Shown piece by piece: positions 34,385 to 46,690 of a DNA stretch of 64,000 bases (position 1 is the stretch's first letter; each line of letters opens with the position of its first letter). The DNA is taken from assembly GCA_018398585.1 (NCBI GenBank), contig JAGTTD010000011.1, positions 7,067,001-7,131,000 of the forward strand. Reading direction: 5' to 3'. Below the pieces are notes generated by a model. That model saw only the letters and a list, made by a program, of their open reading frames with translations. It was not told the DNA's origin and did no database searches. This DNA is from Simmondsia chinensis. Its lineage: Eukaryota; Streptophyta; Magnoliopsida; Caryophyllales; Simmondsiaceae. Position numbers and translations under genes: made by a program.

Positions 34385-37300
34385 AACGATTCTTGCCTCA
34401 AGAGTCAAGCTTCGAAAACTAGCTTTTGAGAAACTTGAGCTCTTCCAACGATGCTGCAGAGTGCTCCAAATTGGCCCATTGGACCAAGACTTGCCGGTCC
34501 TTTTTTCCTTGCTGCTGTACTATTCTGGAATCCAGAATAGCAATGGGCTCCTAAAGTAATATGCCATGGAAAAAAGCACTGGGAGGGCTTGCAGAACATG
34601 ATTTTCCTGCTGCAAAATGCTTCTTCAATAAGGAAACATGGAACACGGGGTGAATGGCTGCATCAGGCGGGAGATCTAATCGATATGCCACTTCTCCAAC
34701 TTTGTGCAATACCATGTATGGACCAAAGTACCTTGCACTGAGTTTAATATTTTGCAAAAATCCACTGAAGACTTCCTATAAGGCTGTAATTTCAAGTACA
34801 CCATGTCCCCAACCTCAAAGGATCGTTCAACCCTCCTTTTATCAACAAAGAATTTCTGTCTGGCCTGTGCTAGCTGCAGATTGTCCTTCAACTGCTGGAC
34901 TATGTGTTTCCTTTGCTGTATCAGATCCTCAAATTCAGTCTCATGTGTGTTATAACATTGAGATACTACTGGAAATGGTGGTTCATACACATATAAGGCT
35001 TGGATAGGGGTGGTACCCAAAGATGAGTGGGCATGAGTGTTGTACCAGTACTCTGCCAGTGAAAGCCATTTGCACAATTACTTAGGATTGTTGAAAGTCA
35101 TGCTTCTCAAGTATTGTTCTATACTTTGATTCAATCTCCTAGTTTGGCCATCGGTTTGGGGATGGTATGCTAAACTCAAGGACAATGAGGATCCCAAATT
35201 TGAACAATTCCTTCCAAAATGTACTTGAGAACAAACAATCTCTATCAGATAAAATGACTTGTGGCAAGCCCTGGAGCTCATAGATGTTATCCAAGAACAC
35301 CTTAGCAAGCTTCTTAGCACAAATAGGGTGAGTAAGTGCTATGGAATGACCGTACTTCGTAAAGCGATCAATCACTACCCAAATAATCTCTTTTTCCTCT
35401 GATTTTGGCAGCCCTTCAATGAAATCCATACTAATTTGCTGCCAGGCACCATCCGGAATTGGTAGGGGCTATAACAACCTAGGGTAGGGAGTGTGAGTAC
35501 TCTTGATACACTGACAAGCTTCACAACTCTGCACCATTTCCATCACATCACGCTTCATACCTTGCCAAGCGAAATTCTGCTTCAACCTTTGGTAGGAGCC
35601 TTCAATACCGGAGTGGCCACCCAATGCTAAAGCATTGAAGGCTAACATAATCTGTCTTCTGAGCTCAGTAGCACTCCCAATATAGATCTTTCCCTTGATT
35701 CTCAAAATGCCATTAACCAAGGTTACATCATTAGCTGTTGAACCTGCTGCAGGTTCTTGAATGCTGAGTGTTGTCAAGTGCTCTTAAGCAAACTGGTCAT
35801 TCTCATATGACTTGAAAATTTCCTCCATCCAAGCAGGGATGACAGTGGTGATGGCCAAGCATGAAGCCTCAACTGCTTCCTCTTGCCTTCTTGACAAAGC
35901 ATCCGCTGCCAAATTTTCCCTCCCTTTTCTGTATTCAATTGCATAGTCCAGACCTAACATCTTTATAAGGCCTTTCTTCTGAACTCTTGTTGTTATCCTT
36001 TGCTCCAACAAGAACTTCAAACTTCAGTGATCTATTTTGATCACAAAATGGTGCCCTTGCAAATATTGCCTCCATTTTTGCACAGCTAGGAGGATGGCTA
36101 AGTATTCCTTTTCATATATAGACAAGCTCATGTGACATGAACTAAGAGCTTGGCTCAAGAAAACAATTGGTCTTCCTTGTTGGGACAACACAGCCCCCAC
36201 TCGACTACTACATGCATCAATCTCAATGTCAAATGGTTGAGTGAAATCAGGCATTCTCAATACTGGAGCTGCACAAATTGCAAGCTTTAGGCTATCAAAT
36301 GCCTCCTGTGCTGTAGCAGTCCAACAAAAGGAATTTTTCTTAAGAAGATAATTCGAGGGTTTAGCAAGGACCCCATAACCTTGAATAAACTTCCTGTAAT
36401 AACATGTTAAGCCCAAAAAACTTCTCAATTGCTTAATTGTAGTGGGACTTGGCCATTGTTTCATAGCTTGAACCTTAGATGCATCGGTTGCTACCCCTTC
36501 ATAGGAGATTGCATGACCCAAATATTCTACTTGAGTTTGAGCAAATGAGCATTTGGATAGTTTAGCATAGAGTTTGTGTTTGCACATGGTAAGGAATATG
36601 AGATTCAAATGCTTAACATGTTCTTGCAAATTGGGACTATAAACTAGAATGTCGTTAAAAAACACAAGGACAAATTTCCTGAGAAAAGGCTAAAAAACTG
36701 AATTCATTAGAGCTTGAAAGGTGGCAGGAGCGTTTGATAATCTAAATGGCATAACCAGAAACTCAAAATGGCCATGGTGGGTTCTAAAAGTTGTTTTGTA
36801 TATGTCTGATTCAACCACTCTTATTTGAGGATATCCTTGCCTCAAGTTAAGTTTTGAGAAGTAAACCACACCACGTAATTCATTTAATAGGTCATCAATG
36901 ATTGGAATGGGAAATTTATCTTTGATGGTTAGGGAATTTGATTGCCTATAGTCTATACACATGCGAGATGATCCATCTTCCTTTTTAACAAGAATGACTG
37001 GTGAAGCAAATGGACTATAGCTATGCCTTATAAAATTGGTTCTCAATAGCACCTCTACTTGTTTTTCAATCTCATTCTTTTGGGAATGTGAGTATTTGTA
37101 TGATCTTAAGTTGATTGGATTAGAATTAGCTATGAGTGGAATGGCAAGGTCAAGATCTCTTTTAGGAGGTAAGGAAGTAGGTAACTCAAATAAATCTTCA
37201 AAGTCATGTAATAACTGCCCAATAGAGGGGTTAGATACAACCTGAGCTTCATCCAGTTCTGCACTAATAGAGAACAATTGGCCAACCCATTGCGCCTTGC

Positions 37301-37870
37301 CCTTCTTCAGCACCCCTTGCAACTTCTTACAACTCATAACTTGCAGGCTTCCTTGCTCAAACGACCCTTGCAGCTACACTGTTTTGCCCTCTCTTTTAAA
37401 TGAGACAGTAAGCTGCACAAAATCAAAGATGATAGGACTAAACATTTTCATCCAATCCACCCCCAATACCATGTCACAACCTCCAAGCTTCAAGATTCTG
37501 AAATCATAAGAGAATGAATGACCTAGCATATCCCATTTGAACTCTTTGCACTTCACAACATGGGATTACCATTTGCTACTGTTATAGCCAAGGGAGATGT
37601 CTTGATGAGTTCATGCCCCACTAATCTAGCTATCTTTGGATCCATGAAGCTGTAGGTGCTTCCACTATCAATCAGGATTAATAAGGACTTGCGGTTTGCA
37701 ACCCCTATGATTCTAATGGTGTTGTGGGTTCCTCCACCAGTTAAGGCTCTAACCGAGATCTCTCCTCATCCTCATCTTCCTCCACTTCTTAAGTCTCTAC
37801 TAATTCATCCTGATCCTGATCCTAATCCTCATCTATGTCTTCACTGCCAGTCACAGTCATGAGCTGCTTT
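34385..37870 (-). pseudogene. pol of chromovirus 34036-39207 (PR-RT-RH-IN-chromodomain)
   Basis: The protease region ends with ILKLGGCDMVLGVDWM near 37490-37445. RT is at 37250-36650: FEFLVMPFRLSNAPATFQ is present, and the catalytic box reads VLVFFNDILVY near 36670-36640, so the first Asp of the x-x-D-D box is Asn. RNase H DIEIDACSSRVGAVL lies near 36230. Integrase has HSGIEGSYQRL...CEACQCIKS near 35620-35510, SMDFIEGLP near 35425 and SDRD near 35245. In the Glu motif [14 protein letters not shown] near 35150 the usual Glu position is Arg. The chromodomain remnant RQVLVQWANLEHSAASLEELKF... lies near 34490-34430. Several in-frame stops. It is catalytically dead as it stands. Confidence 0.85.
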
Positions 37871-38785
37871 GGAGTGCACTTATGCCCAAAAATACTTCTG
37901 ATTACATTTGAAGCACAACTTGTGTGCTTTCTTTTCTTTAATGCTCAAAGGTCCGGATGAATTTGGTCCTATCTGTTGCAATGGAACCACCGCTCTTGCC
38001 TTCTGTCTAAAATCATAAGAGGTTGCAGCAGAGGATTCAAAAAATCGAGTTTTAGAATAAGCCTTAGACACTGTGGGAGGATTTAGGGCCTTAACCAGCT
38101 TCTTGATCTTGGGTTTTACCCCCACTAATGAACAAGAAACATAGTACTCCTCATTTGCTCCTAGATGAAATGCCATCATCCTTGCTTTCAAATTTTCAAA
38201 CCAAGACATGTACTCTTTAACACTTCCTACTTGTGACACCTTGTTGAACTTGTCAATCACATCTCCCGTGTCCTCATCCCCATATCTATCAAAAAAAACT
38301 CATTCACAAATTCCATTCCAAGATACATTCGGATTACCTAAGATCAACCCATAGTACCAAACCTCATAATCACCCTGCAAATGTACAGCAGCTAATTCTA
38401 CCTTTTGAGAATCGACAATTGCATAAAATCTGAAGTACTAGTCACACCTTCTTATCCAAGATTGTGGATGTGTTCCATCAAAGGTGTCAATCTCCACCAT
38501 GGGCTATCGAAACCCTGAATTCTTCGCCGGTACCACCTCTTCTTGATCACTTATATCCAGAAGTCTTCCTTAGGAAGGGACTTGAGGAATCACCCCAGCA
38601 CCCGGTGGTAAGGATCAATTATAGATTTGGTCCTGCATTCCATCCAGCCTTTGTTCCATCTTTTGCTATGACTAAACTAGCTGTTGATGATTGGCACTCA
38701 TAACTAGAAGCATGTCCTACATCTGTTGCTGTAGTAATGCCAATTGATCATTCTAACCAACCTCAGCAGATGAATTGGTAGCCAT
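37871..38785 (-). pseudogene. gag of chromovirus 34036-39207
   Basis: The ATG at 38785 (MATNSSAEVG) lies about 80 bp after the LTR. The core includes MVEIDTFDGTHPQSWIRRC near 38500 and a frame 38260-37880 with EYMSWFENLKARM. The zinc knuckle begins LCFKCNQKY near 37920; its His and last Cys (GHKC) are in the next frame, so a 1-base shift splits it. Stops occur throughout. Confidence 0.75.
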
Positions 38786-38847
38786 TGAAGCTTGTTTCTT
38801 GTTCTTAGCCAGTGTGATCACTTGGATTGCACCAACCGAATGCAATT

Positions 38848-38861
38848 ACAAGCTCTGATAC
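38848..38861 (-). other. primer-binding site, tRNA-Met type
   Basis: On the minus strand TAGTATCAGAGCTTG, one base off TGGTATCAGAGC, a few bases from the 5' LTR. Confidence 0.75.
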
Positions 38862-38865
38862 TACC

Positions 38866-39207
38866 TGTAATGATTCAAGTTCAATTTTAAATCAATACCT
38901 AGGTGAGAGATAGGAGATAGAGATTGGGAGAAGAAGAGAGTAAGAGAATAGTGAGAATTAGGGAAAGAAGTGAGTCTTTTTCATTGAATGCCTTTCCAAT
39001 ACAAGAGTTAAGTTACTTATAATCTTTACAGTCAATCAAGAATATCTAACCAAGCTCTAACTAACTAACTAACTTGATTACAATTGAACTAAACTTTCCC
39101 GCGAATGCTCTCGATACACAATAGTCCAATTACAAGTGAATTACAATGAAAAACAATGAAATCAAGACTTAACAAGTAATACAAGATAATTCACTACATT
39201 CATTACA
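38866..39207 (-). repeat. 5' LTR (right) of chromovirus 34036-39207
   Basis: 342 bp, partner of 34036-34366. There is an 11-bp extra segment (repeat of ATGAAAAACA) near 39149. Confidence 0.9.
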
Positions 39208-39293
39208 AATATTTGCTATTTTCTTTAGATATATTTGAGTTTGTATTTTTGTTCTCTTCCTTTTGAGTATAATGTATCCCTAGTTTTATAACA
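39208..39293 (+). repeat. 5' LTR of copia element, second part
   Basis: It continues the LTR from 34035 (TTGCTATTTTCTTTAGATATA) and ends TTTATAACA. It is directly followed by CATTATCTGCACGAG, a variant of the TTATCAGCACGAG primer-binding site that pairs with an internal part of initiator tRNA-Met. Confidence 0.8.
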
Positions 39294-39378
39294 CATTATC
39301 TGCACGAGTCTCTAACCAGCTAAGGATTATCCCAAGCTTGAGGTAAAGTTATCATTCCGTAATCTTTGTAATTTTTAA

Positions 39379-40375
39379 TGGCAAATCTAACTAAGCTTGA
39401 GTTTACTGCTCTTGATATAAGTGGCAAAAATTATTTGCCCAGGGCCCTTGATGCTGAGATTCACCTTGATGCTATGAATCTCGGAGATACAATTAAAAGG
39501 GGTAATAGTGCATCCCTACAGGATTGGGCAAAAAAATGATATTTCTCAGGCATCATATCCATGAAGGATTGAAAGCCGAGTATCTTACTACAAAGGACCC
39601 GCTTGTCCTTTGGATGAATTTAAAGGAGATATTTGATCATCAAAAGTACGTGATCCTCCCTAAAACTCGCTATGAGTGGATTCACCTGCGATTGCAGGAT
39701 TGTAAAACTGTCAGCGAGTATAACTCTGCGGTGTTTAGTATTACCTCCTGACTAAAATTATATGGAGAAAATATTATTGAGGAGGATATATTAGAGAAAA
39801 CATTCTCTACTTTTCATGTCTCAAATATGCTCCTGTAGTAGTAATATCAAGAACAAAATTTTAAAAAATACTTAGAGTTAATATCATGTCTTCTTGTTAC
39901 TGAACAAAACAATGAATTGTAAATGAAAAATCCTCAGTCACAACCAACTGGGTCAAAGCCATTCCCTAAAGTGAATGCTGCATCCCATGAAAATGATACA
40001 AATAGCTGTGGACATGGTCGTGATTGCGGACGTGTCCATACTCATGGATGCAATTGTGGTTGTGGATGAGGTTATAGCCATGATCATGATAACTGGCACC
40101 ATGGTAATCAAAATGGACCAAAATTTAAGAAGTTCGGCAACAATAAAGAGAATGGTCACTGGTCGCGTACCTGTCGTACGGCTGAACATCTAGGGAACCT
40201 CTTTCAAGCATGGTTGAAAAAGAAAGGCAAAACATGCAAAAATAAATTTTGCTGAAGATCATTCTCTAATTAATGTGACGCATCTTGATATTTCTGATTT
40301 CTTTGAGGATGCTAATGAGAGAATTGATCATTTGATAGGCGATGAAAATGTTAAACTAGACTGAAATTTTTTTTT
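39379..40375 (+). pseudogene. copia gag remnant
   Basis: It starts MANLTKLEFTALDISGKNYL. A frameshift lies near 39535, after which MIFLRHHIHEGLKAEYLTTK and ILPKTRYEWIHLRLQD are readable, as in the copia gag domain. Stops occur near 39750, 39837 and 40069. The region 39990-40190 has a Cys/Gly/His-rich stretch and GHWSRTCRT, the end of a zinc knuckle whose first cysteines I cannot find. A tail with THLDISDFFED near 40270 completes the gag part. Confidence 0.75.
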
Positions 40376-40640
40376 CAGTTATATCTTTTGTGCTAAAGTT
40401 TGTTTTACTTTTAATGTAATAATATTGTTTTGGTATGTGTACTTTAATACAATATTATATTTTTGATATTTCATCTTAATGAATTATTTCCAATAAAATC
40501 AAGCTTAATCAACCATATTTATAAAGTAAAATTCAAAGGTATTGTTATATTATAGTCACATTGAAATACTTTATTCATTACGCTTTTGTAATTTTATTAA
40601 TTGGCAATGTAAATAGAGTTCCCCTAATACACATGTATTT
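40376..40640 (+). other. AT-rich gap inside the copia interior
   Basis: This lies between gag tail and protease remnant. No readable protein was found. It may be an insertion or decayed polyprotein linker. Confidence 0.35.
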
Positions 40641-40654
40641 TATATTTGAAGAAA

Positions 40655-43395
40655 CATGGATTTGATTAAAGATGGAGATTTATGTTAGCAGCTAGTTCAA
40701 CAACACACACTATCTTCAAAAGCAAAATATATTTTTCTCAGCTACGATTAGCTAAAACGAATGTCAATACAATATCGGGTGTTTCAAATTTAGTCGAACG
40801 CTCCGAAAGAGCACATGTTATGTTTCTTGAAGGAACAAAACTAAACATAGCGATGCTCTGTTTTTCAATAGATCGCAGAGAAACTTGATTAATTTTTGAG
40901 ATATTCGTCACAATGGTTATCATATTAAGAGATTAAATGAGGGCGATAAATAATTTCTTTATATCAGATCGCTTACTTCAGGAAGAAAGAAAATAGTGAA
41001 AAAATTGTCAGTACTTTCTTCTAGGTTATATTATACTTATATAAACACGATTGAATCAAATACAGTGGTTAACCAGAAGTTAACTGATTGTAAAACATTC
41101 ACCTTATGACATGACCGTTTGGCCCATTCAGATGTAACGATGATGAGAAAAAATAATTGAAAGTTCTCATGGGCACTCATTAAAGAACCAGAAGATTCTT
41201 TCGCCTGATAAGAGTTCATGTACTGCTTGTGCTCGAGATAAAATGATTACTAGGCCATCGGGGTTGAATCTCCTACATTTTGGAAAGAATATAAGGAGAC
41301 ATATGTGGACCTATTATAACGTCATGTGGACCATTTCGATATTTTATGGTGTTGATAGATGCCACAACATGTTGGCCCCATGTATGTCTATTATCCACTC
41401 ACAATGTGGCATTTGTGAGACTCCTTGCATAGATAAACCGATTACAAGCTCAATTTTCGGATTACACGAGCAAAAAGATCTGTCTTGATAATGCAAGAAA
41501 ATTTACATCCCAAGCTTTTAATGACTATTGTATGTCAATTGGGATTACAGTTAAGCACCCTATGACTCACCAGCATACACAAAATTGTCTTGCAGAATCT
41601 CTTATTAAACATCTGCAACTAATCACTAGACCATTACTTATGAAAACAAAGCTGCCTAGTTCTCCGAGGGGGCACGCTATATTACATGCTACAACATTGA
41701 TATGAATGAGAAAATCTCGATAAACTATGCGATTACTGGCACATGATAGAATCGAAATAAAACGATTATTGATCAAGTATTTGCATATACTGTGGCAATT
41801 GATTTGACCATAGAAGATGAAAATCTTGAACCTAATTTTGTTCAAGTATATCAAAGAAGAAATCATTGGCCAAAATGGTAAAAAGCAATCCAGATGGAAT
41901 TAAATTCACTTACGAAACGTTCAGTTTTTGGACTTATAGTCCAAACGCCTGAAAATACAAACCCATAGGCTACAAGTAGGTATTTGTACGGAAAAGAAAT
42001 GAAAAGAATAAAGTGGTCCGATATAAAGCATGACTTATAACTCTAAGTTTCTCACAAAGGCCAGGAATTGATTATGAAGAGACATATTCTCCAGTGATGG
42101 ACGCAATTACATTTAGATTCTTAATAAGCTTGACAGTCTCCGAAAGACTCCACATGCTTCTTATGGATGTAGTGACAGCTTATCTATGTGGATCACTTGG
42201 TAATGATATTTATATAAAAGTCCCTGAAGGACTTCAAATGCCAGATACATATAGCTCAAAACCTCAAGAGTTGTGTTCAATCAAATTACAGAGATCGTGA
42301 AACAATCAAGGCGAATGTGATACAATCGTCTTAGTATATATCGTCTGAGAAAGGGATATGTTAACAATCCCATGAACCCATGCGTTTTTATTAAGAAATT
42401 AAATTTTGGATTTGCTATAATCACAGTATATGTTGATGATTTAAACATCATAGGAACTCCTGAAGCGATTTAACAAGCTGTTGCATATCTGAGTAAGGAG
42501 TTTGAAATGAAAGATCTCGGAAAGACAAAATATTGTCTTAGCCTGCAAATAGAGAACTTATATGATGGAATTTTAGTCCATCAATCTACCTATACAAAAG
42601 AAGTGCTAAAACGTTTTAATATGGATAAGGCACGCCCGTTGAGTATCCCAATGATCATCCGATCTCTTGATGTAAATAAGGACCCTTTTCAACCTCGAGG
42701 GAATAATGAAAAAATTCTTGGCCCTGAAGTGCCATATCTAAGTGCGATAGGTGCACTAATGTATCTTGCTAACTACACGAGACTAGATATAGCCTTTTCA
42801 GTTAACTTATTAGCAAGATATAGCTCAACTCCTACCCAAAGAAGTTGGAATGGGATTAAACATGTATTTCAGTATCTCCGTGGTACATTTGATATGGGAT
42901 TATTCTATCTAAGACAACCAATCTAAGATTGGTTAGATATGTAGATGTTGGATATTTGTTTGATCCATATAAAGGTCACTCACAAGCATGATATTTATTT
43001 ACCTTTGGTGATACTTGCTATATCTTAGCGATCCACCAAACAAACAACAGTAGCAACTTCTTCGAATCATGCTGAAATACTTGCATTTCATGAAACAAGT
43101 AGGGAATGTTTATGGTTGAGATCCCTTATTCAACATATTCAATGTTCTAATGATCAAGGAGAGTCCAAGAATACTGTATGAAGGTAATGCTGCATGTATT
43201 ACTCATATCAAAGGTTGATACATCAAAGGCGGCAAAGCTAAACATATCTCACCAAAGTTCTTCTTTACACACGAGCTCCAGAAGATGGGTGAAATAAATG
43301 TTCATTAAGTTCGTTCAAGTGAGAACCTAGCAGATTTGTTCACAAAAGCATTGCCAACATCAACTTTTGAGAAATTAGTTTATAAGATTATGTGA
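40655..43395 (+). pseudogene. copia pol remnant (PR-IN-RT-RH)
   Basis: The protease segment near 40685 reads SSTTHTIFKSKIYFS; the catalytic Asp expected before Ser-x-x-Thr-His is lost. A GAG-pre-integrase HDRLAHSDVTMMR lies near 41110. The integrase 41250-41700 is barely readable. RT begins near 41860 with RPGIDYEETYSPVMDAITF near 42060; the box VYVDDLNII is intact near 42430. RNase H follows: PYLSAIGALMYLANYTRLDI near 42735, ending near 43390. Stops and frameshifts are dense. The products would have copied and integrated the element. Confidence 0.75.
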
Positions 43396-43635
43396 ACTCT
43401 CTCTATCCCTTTGTAATGAAGGAATTTCCAATGCCTGGTGGTGTGCCAGTCAGGAGCACCCCTTACTAATATATTTACATAAGGGGGAGTTAAATACGTG
43501 CTATACTCTTTTTTCCCTTCGATATGGTTTTTGTTCCACTGGGTTTTTCCTAGCAAGGTTTTAGACATATCTATCTTGGACACTATACACTTTCAAAAGT
43601 ATTATGTCTCGTAATATTTTTTAATGGAAAATAAC

Positions 43636-43646
43636 GAAAGGGGGAG
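43636..43646 (+). other. polypurine tract of copia element
   Basis: GAAAGGGGGAG immediately before the 3' LTR. Confidence 0.8.
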
Positions 43647-44132
43647 TGCTGTAAATATTAGATATTTTTTAGTACAATCTTTATGGTCGGATGCGGATAT
43701 TATTAAATATCCTAAAAAGTTAGAAATTATGTATAAGACTTTTAGTTATACACGTACATATATATATATATATATACACACACATGTCAAATTTGCATGT
43801 ACCTATAGGTGTCAGCTTACAAAGGAAATATGATGACTTGTGTAACTACAGGTGTAAACTAGATAACAGGAAAAAAATGACTCATACAATTTCACTCCTT
43901 GTATATAAATGGAGCTACAAAAAAACAAGAAAAGAGTGAGAAGACAAAAAAGGAAAAATAGAAAGAGTAGAAAGAATTGAAATTGAAAGGCGTGAGTGAT
44001 ATTTGAGATATAGAAAAATTTCTCTGGTTCCTGAGTTCTGAGATAAAATACTTGCTATTTTCTTTAGATATATTTGAGTTTGTATTTATATTCTCTTTCT
44101 TTTGAATATAATATGTCCCTAGTTTTATAATA
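43647..44132 (+). repeat. 3' LTR of copia element 33640-44132
   Basis: 486 bp, TGCTGTAAATATTAG to TTTATAATA. It carries a (TA)/(CA) tract near 43757-43783 that is shorter in the 5' copy. The uninterrupted AATACTTGC at 44045-44055 shows the pre-insertion site of the chromovirus. Confidence 0.8.
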
Positions 44133-44481
44133 AATGCATATTTAACAACAATTGCGAATTTTTTACTTTCTATAGATCCACAAGGAATCGGTTATTCAAA
44201 GGTCGAACCTAGGAAAAACTACGATACCTTATTATAATCTTTGATATTTGGTCTAGTCCTTAGTCCTTAATTTCGATTAATAATTTTTCTGCTTATCTAA
44301 TCTAACTTTGAATTTGTAGTTATTGATTTAGCGCAAGTTACTATTTCCTAAAATAAGATTAGATAAAACAAAACTAAAATTAATTGAGATTGTACTACAT
44401 CATTCTCCCCATCTTGAAAAAATAGTCCGTCCTTAAACGAGAAGAAGGATTGCACAAGCGACATCGTGAAGTGGCTGAGAC

Positions 44482-44691
44482 TTAAGGGTTTCTCCCTAAG
44501 ATGATATCATAATCAAGAAGGTCACACACAAAAACGGGAGCTGGAAAAGCCAAGTTCCCCAGTTTCAAATCAATCTTCGCTATAAAGTGTACTATCTTCC
44601 CAATATCATCATGTTGCAAACCAAAGAGTTGAATAGGGTGGGAACGTTCCCGAAGTAACCCCAGTTCTTTTACTACTTGTATAGAGATCAA
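44482..44691 (-). pseudogene. gypsy protease-region remnant
   Basis: An open segment with ISIQVVKELGLLRERSHPI and PVFVCDLLDYDIILGRNP. The last part fits the hydrophobic (D/Y)DIILG(R/M) motif at the end of Ty3/gypsy aspartic proteases. The active-site D(S/T)G part is not readable. Confidence 0.6.
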
Positions 44692-45013
44692 ATTAAAAGC
44701 ATCTCTTATTTAACAATTACATGCACGTTTGTTTCACGTCCACCCCAAGCAACTATCCCTACAAGTTTAAGACCACCAATATAACTTATGATGTATTGGT
44801 GCTCATATTCCTCAAACAAGCAACAAGCAACAAGTTTCTAAAGCTCATGTATGTATATGACTACATCTTTATCTGTGATCTTCAAATAACATAATTCAGA
44901 ATATAATTATAGAACATAATCAAAAGAACAAACTTTCTAACCATGACTTCCTTTAAATGGTTCCAAGTCAAAATCAGGGCTTGTAAACCTGGGTGAGTTT
45001 AATTATAAATCCA

Positions 45014-45270
45014 CTAACTACAAACATATCCCTTGAAAACAGTTACAACAAAATTAACTTGATCTTCTTTTTGAACCCCTTTATACGTAAAAATATTTTC
45101 TATGTGACAGTCATGAAGTTCTTCAAGGTCCCCTTCCCCATTAAATTTCGGTAATTCCCATTTCCATTCATAATCTAACTTATGAGTGGAATTAAGATTG
45201 CTCGAATTAAAGTCCAAGGGTCTTTCTATTTTTGGAGTCGTGTGTAATTTCGCTTGAAGTGCCAACAATC
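45014..45270 (-). pseudogene. gypsy gag remnant
   Basis: Contains ELPKFNGEGDLEELHDCHIE, which fits the K(F/I)DG.GDPEE(F/Y)L.W motif of gypsy gag, then YKGVQKEDQVNFVVTVFKGY. It is cut on its N-terminal side at about 45275, where the opposite-strand relic begins. Confidence 0.65.
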
Positions 45271-45274
45271 TGGC

Positions 45275-46690
45275 AATCTATTTTTGGTATCAAAGCTGCG
45301 AATCTTGGCACCTGAGCTGACAATCTGGCACGAGGGAAGAAGCAATCAGCAATGGCAACCTCGAGCAATGTTGTAGCCTCCACCGAGCAAATGCCTCAGT
45401 TGCAATAGCAACTCGCAAACTTGGTATCTGCCATCAGAAATCTGAATCAAACTCAAGAGGTGATGCAGCAATAGTTACAAGCTGTTCAGGCAAAACTGAA
45501 TAGCAGTACTGGATCTAAATCAGCTACAGATGCTCCAAACATTTAACCTAATGTAAGGCCTCCCAAACCTTTAATTCTTATGTCAAGATGGAAACACTAT
45601 GCTCACACAGACTCGGTGCAAACAATTCAAAAGGGAAATGCAAGGCAACATGTTCGTTTATGATTTTAGAGTCCTTAAGTTGGGGGATTATGACATGGTA
45701 CTTGGAGTAGATTGGATGAAAACTATCAGCCCCATAATTTTTGACTCTGCCAATCTATCAATGTCTTTTGAAAAAGGAGGTCATACAGTTAAACTTCAAG
45801 GAGTAAGAGAGCAGGGTACTTTGCGGTTGATGGACTTTAAGGAGTTGAGGAAAGCTTTGTAGAAAAACAGTCGTGATTGGATTGGCCATTTGTCTTCTAT
45901 TTAAGCTGAGCTATAGTCACCTATAGCTGAAGTGAAGGAGTTGATTCAGTTCAGAGCTCATCTCAATAAACAATTGCAGGATCAATTGCAGATTGCTCAA
46001 TCCCGAATGAAATTTTTTGCTGATGCCAAATGGTCTAAGAGATCACTTCAGGGGGGAGGGGACTTGGTATACTTGAAGTTGCAATTGTATATGCAGATCT
46101 CTGTGGCTGTTCTAAGGAAAGTGAAGCTCTTAGCTAAGTACTGTGGGCCATATCCAATTCTACAGAGGATTGGTTCAGTCGCTTACAAACTGGACTTGCC
46201 TCCTGGCTCCAATATCCACCCGATTTTTCATGTACTACTGCTGAAGCGTAAGATTGGGAAAGAGGTTGTTTCATAGTATCAACCTCCTCTCACTGCTCCT
46301 AGTGGTCATGTTCTAGCTGAACTAGGGGCTATCCTTGCTAGGCGCATGGTTCCTAGAAATAATGTCGATGTAACCCAAGTTCTTGTCCAGTGGTGAAATT
46401 TAAGTGAGGATGAGGCTACTTGGGAAGATTATTCGTTCCTCAAGAGTCAATTTCCAAACTTTGATTCTTGAGACAAGAATCTTTTTGATGGGAGGGGTAC
46501 TTGTCATGATTCCTCATGATCCTAAGAAAAATAAGTGTTTTTTGTAATGTTTGGTTCTGGCGGGAAAGGCAGTTGCTGGTGGTTAGGTGTTTTGGCGGGA
46601 AAGGCAGTTGGTTCTCATCTCAACTCTCTCTTTCTCTACTCATTCCCAATTCTCTCTATCCAAACCCTAGTTGTGATCTTTGATCACAAC
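45275..46690 (+). mobile_element. internally deleted chromovirus relic nested in the gypsy relic
   Basis: The PBS-like TTTTTGGTATCAAAGCTG lies at 45281-45298. A gag start is at 45352, then a protease end, then directly integrase C-terminus and chromodomain, PPT (GGGAGGGGTAC, 46490-46500) and the start of a 3' LTR at 46502 (TGTCATGATTCC). The family resembles 34036-39207 (shared end sequence CTTGAGACAAGAATC). No 5' LTR is visible, and the 3' LTR end near 46690 is a guess. Confidence 0.6.
45352..46470 (+). pseudogene. gag / protease end / integrase C-terminus-chromodomain of deleted chromovirus
   Basis: It starts MATSSNVVASTEQMPQLQ with stops near 45406 and 45472. An open frame 45599-45862 carries FRVLKLGDYDMVLGVDWMK (protease end). 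The frame 45932-46276 has the integrase C-terminal segment (QDQLQIAQSRMKFFAD, PGSNIHPIFHVLLLK). Position 46380-46440 shows VLVQW*NLSEDEATWEDYSF, a chromodomain with one stop. RT, RNase H and the catalytic core of integrase are absent, so about 3 kb has been removed cleanly between domains. Confidence 0.7.

Larger units (their letters stand above)
34036..39207 (-). mobile_element. complete short Ty3/gypsy chromovirus inserted in a copia LTR
   Basis: LTRs at 34036-34366 and 38866-39207 run TGTAATGATTCAAG to CATTCATTACA. The duplication AATAC (34031-34035) and AATAT (39208-39212) differs at one base; the uninterrupted copia LTR at 44045 shows one copy only. The minus-strand order is PBS, gag, protease, RT, RNase H, integrase, chromodomain, PPT. 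Length is 5.17 kb. LTR size and domain order resemble the element at 5906 but sequence similarity is moderate. Confidence 0.9.
33640..44132 (+). mobile_element. Ty1/copia element interrupted by a chromovirus in its 5' LTR
   Basis: The 3' LTR is at 43647-44132. The 5' LTR is split: 33640-34035 and 39208-39293 join to about 480 bp colinear with the 3' copy. Interior length without the insert is about 4.35 kb. The order is PBS, gag, protease, integrase, RT, RNase H, PPT, all degraded. The last 3' LTR bases are TA rather than CA, and I could not find a clean target-site duplication, so the outer edges are approximate. Confidence 0.8.

Noticed and set aside
36024..36665. 213-codon minus-strand ORF as a possible intact host gene
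   Set aside because: It is the RT thumb to RNase H part of the nested chromovirus, in frame with the rest of its pol.
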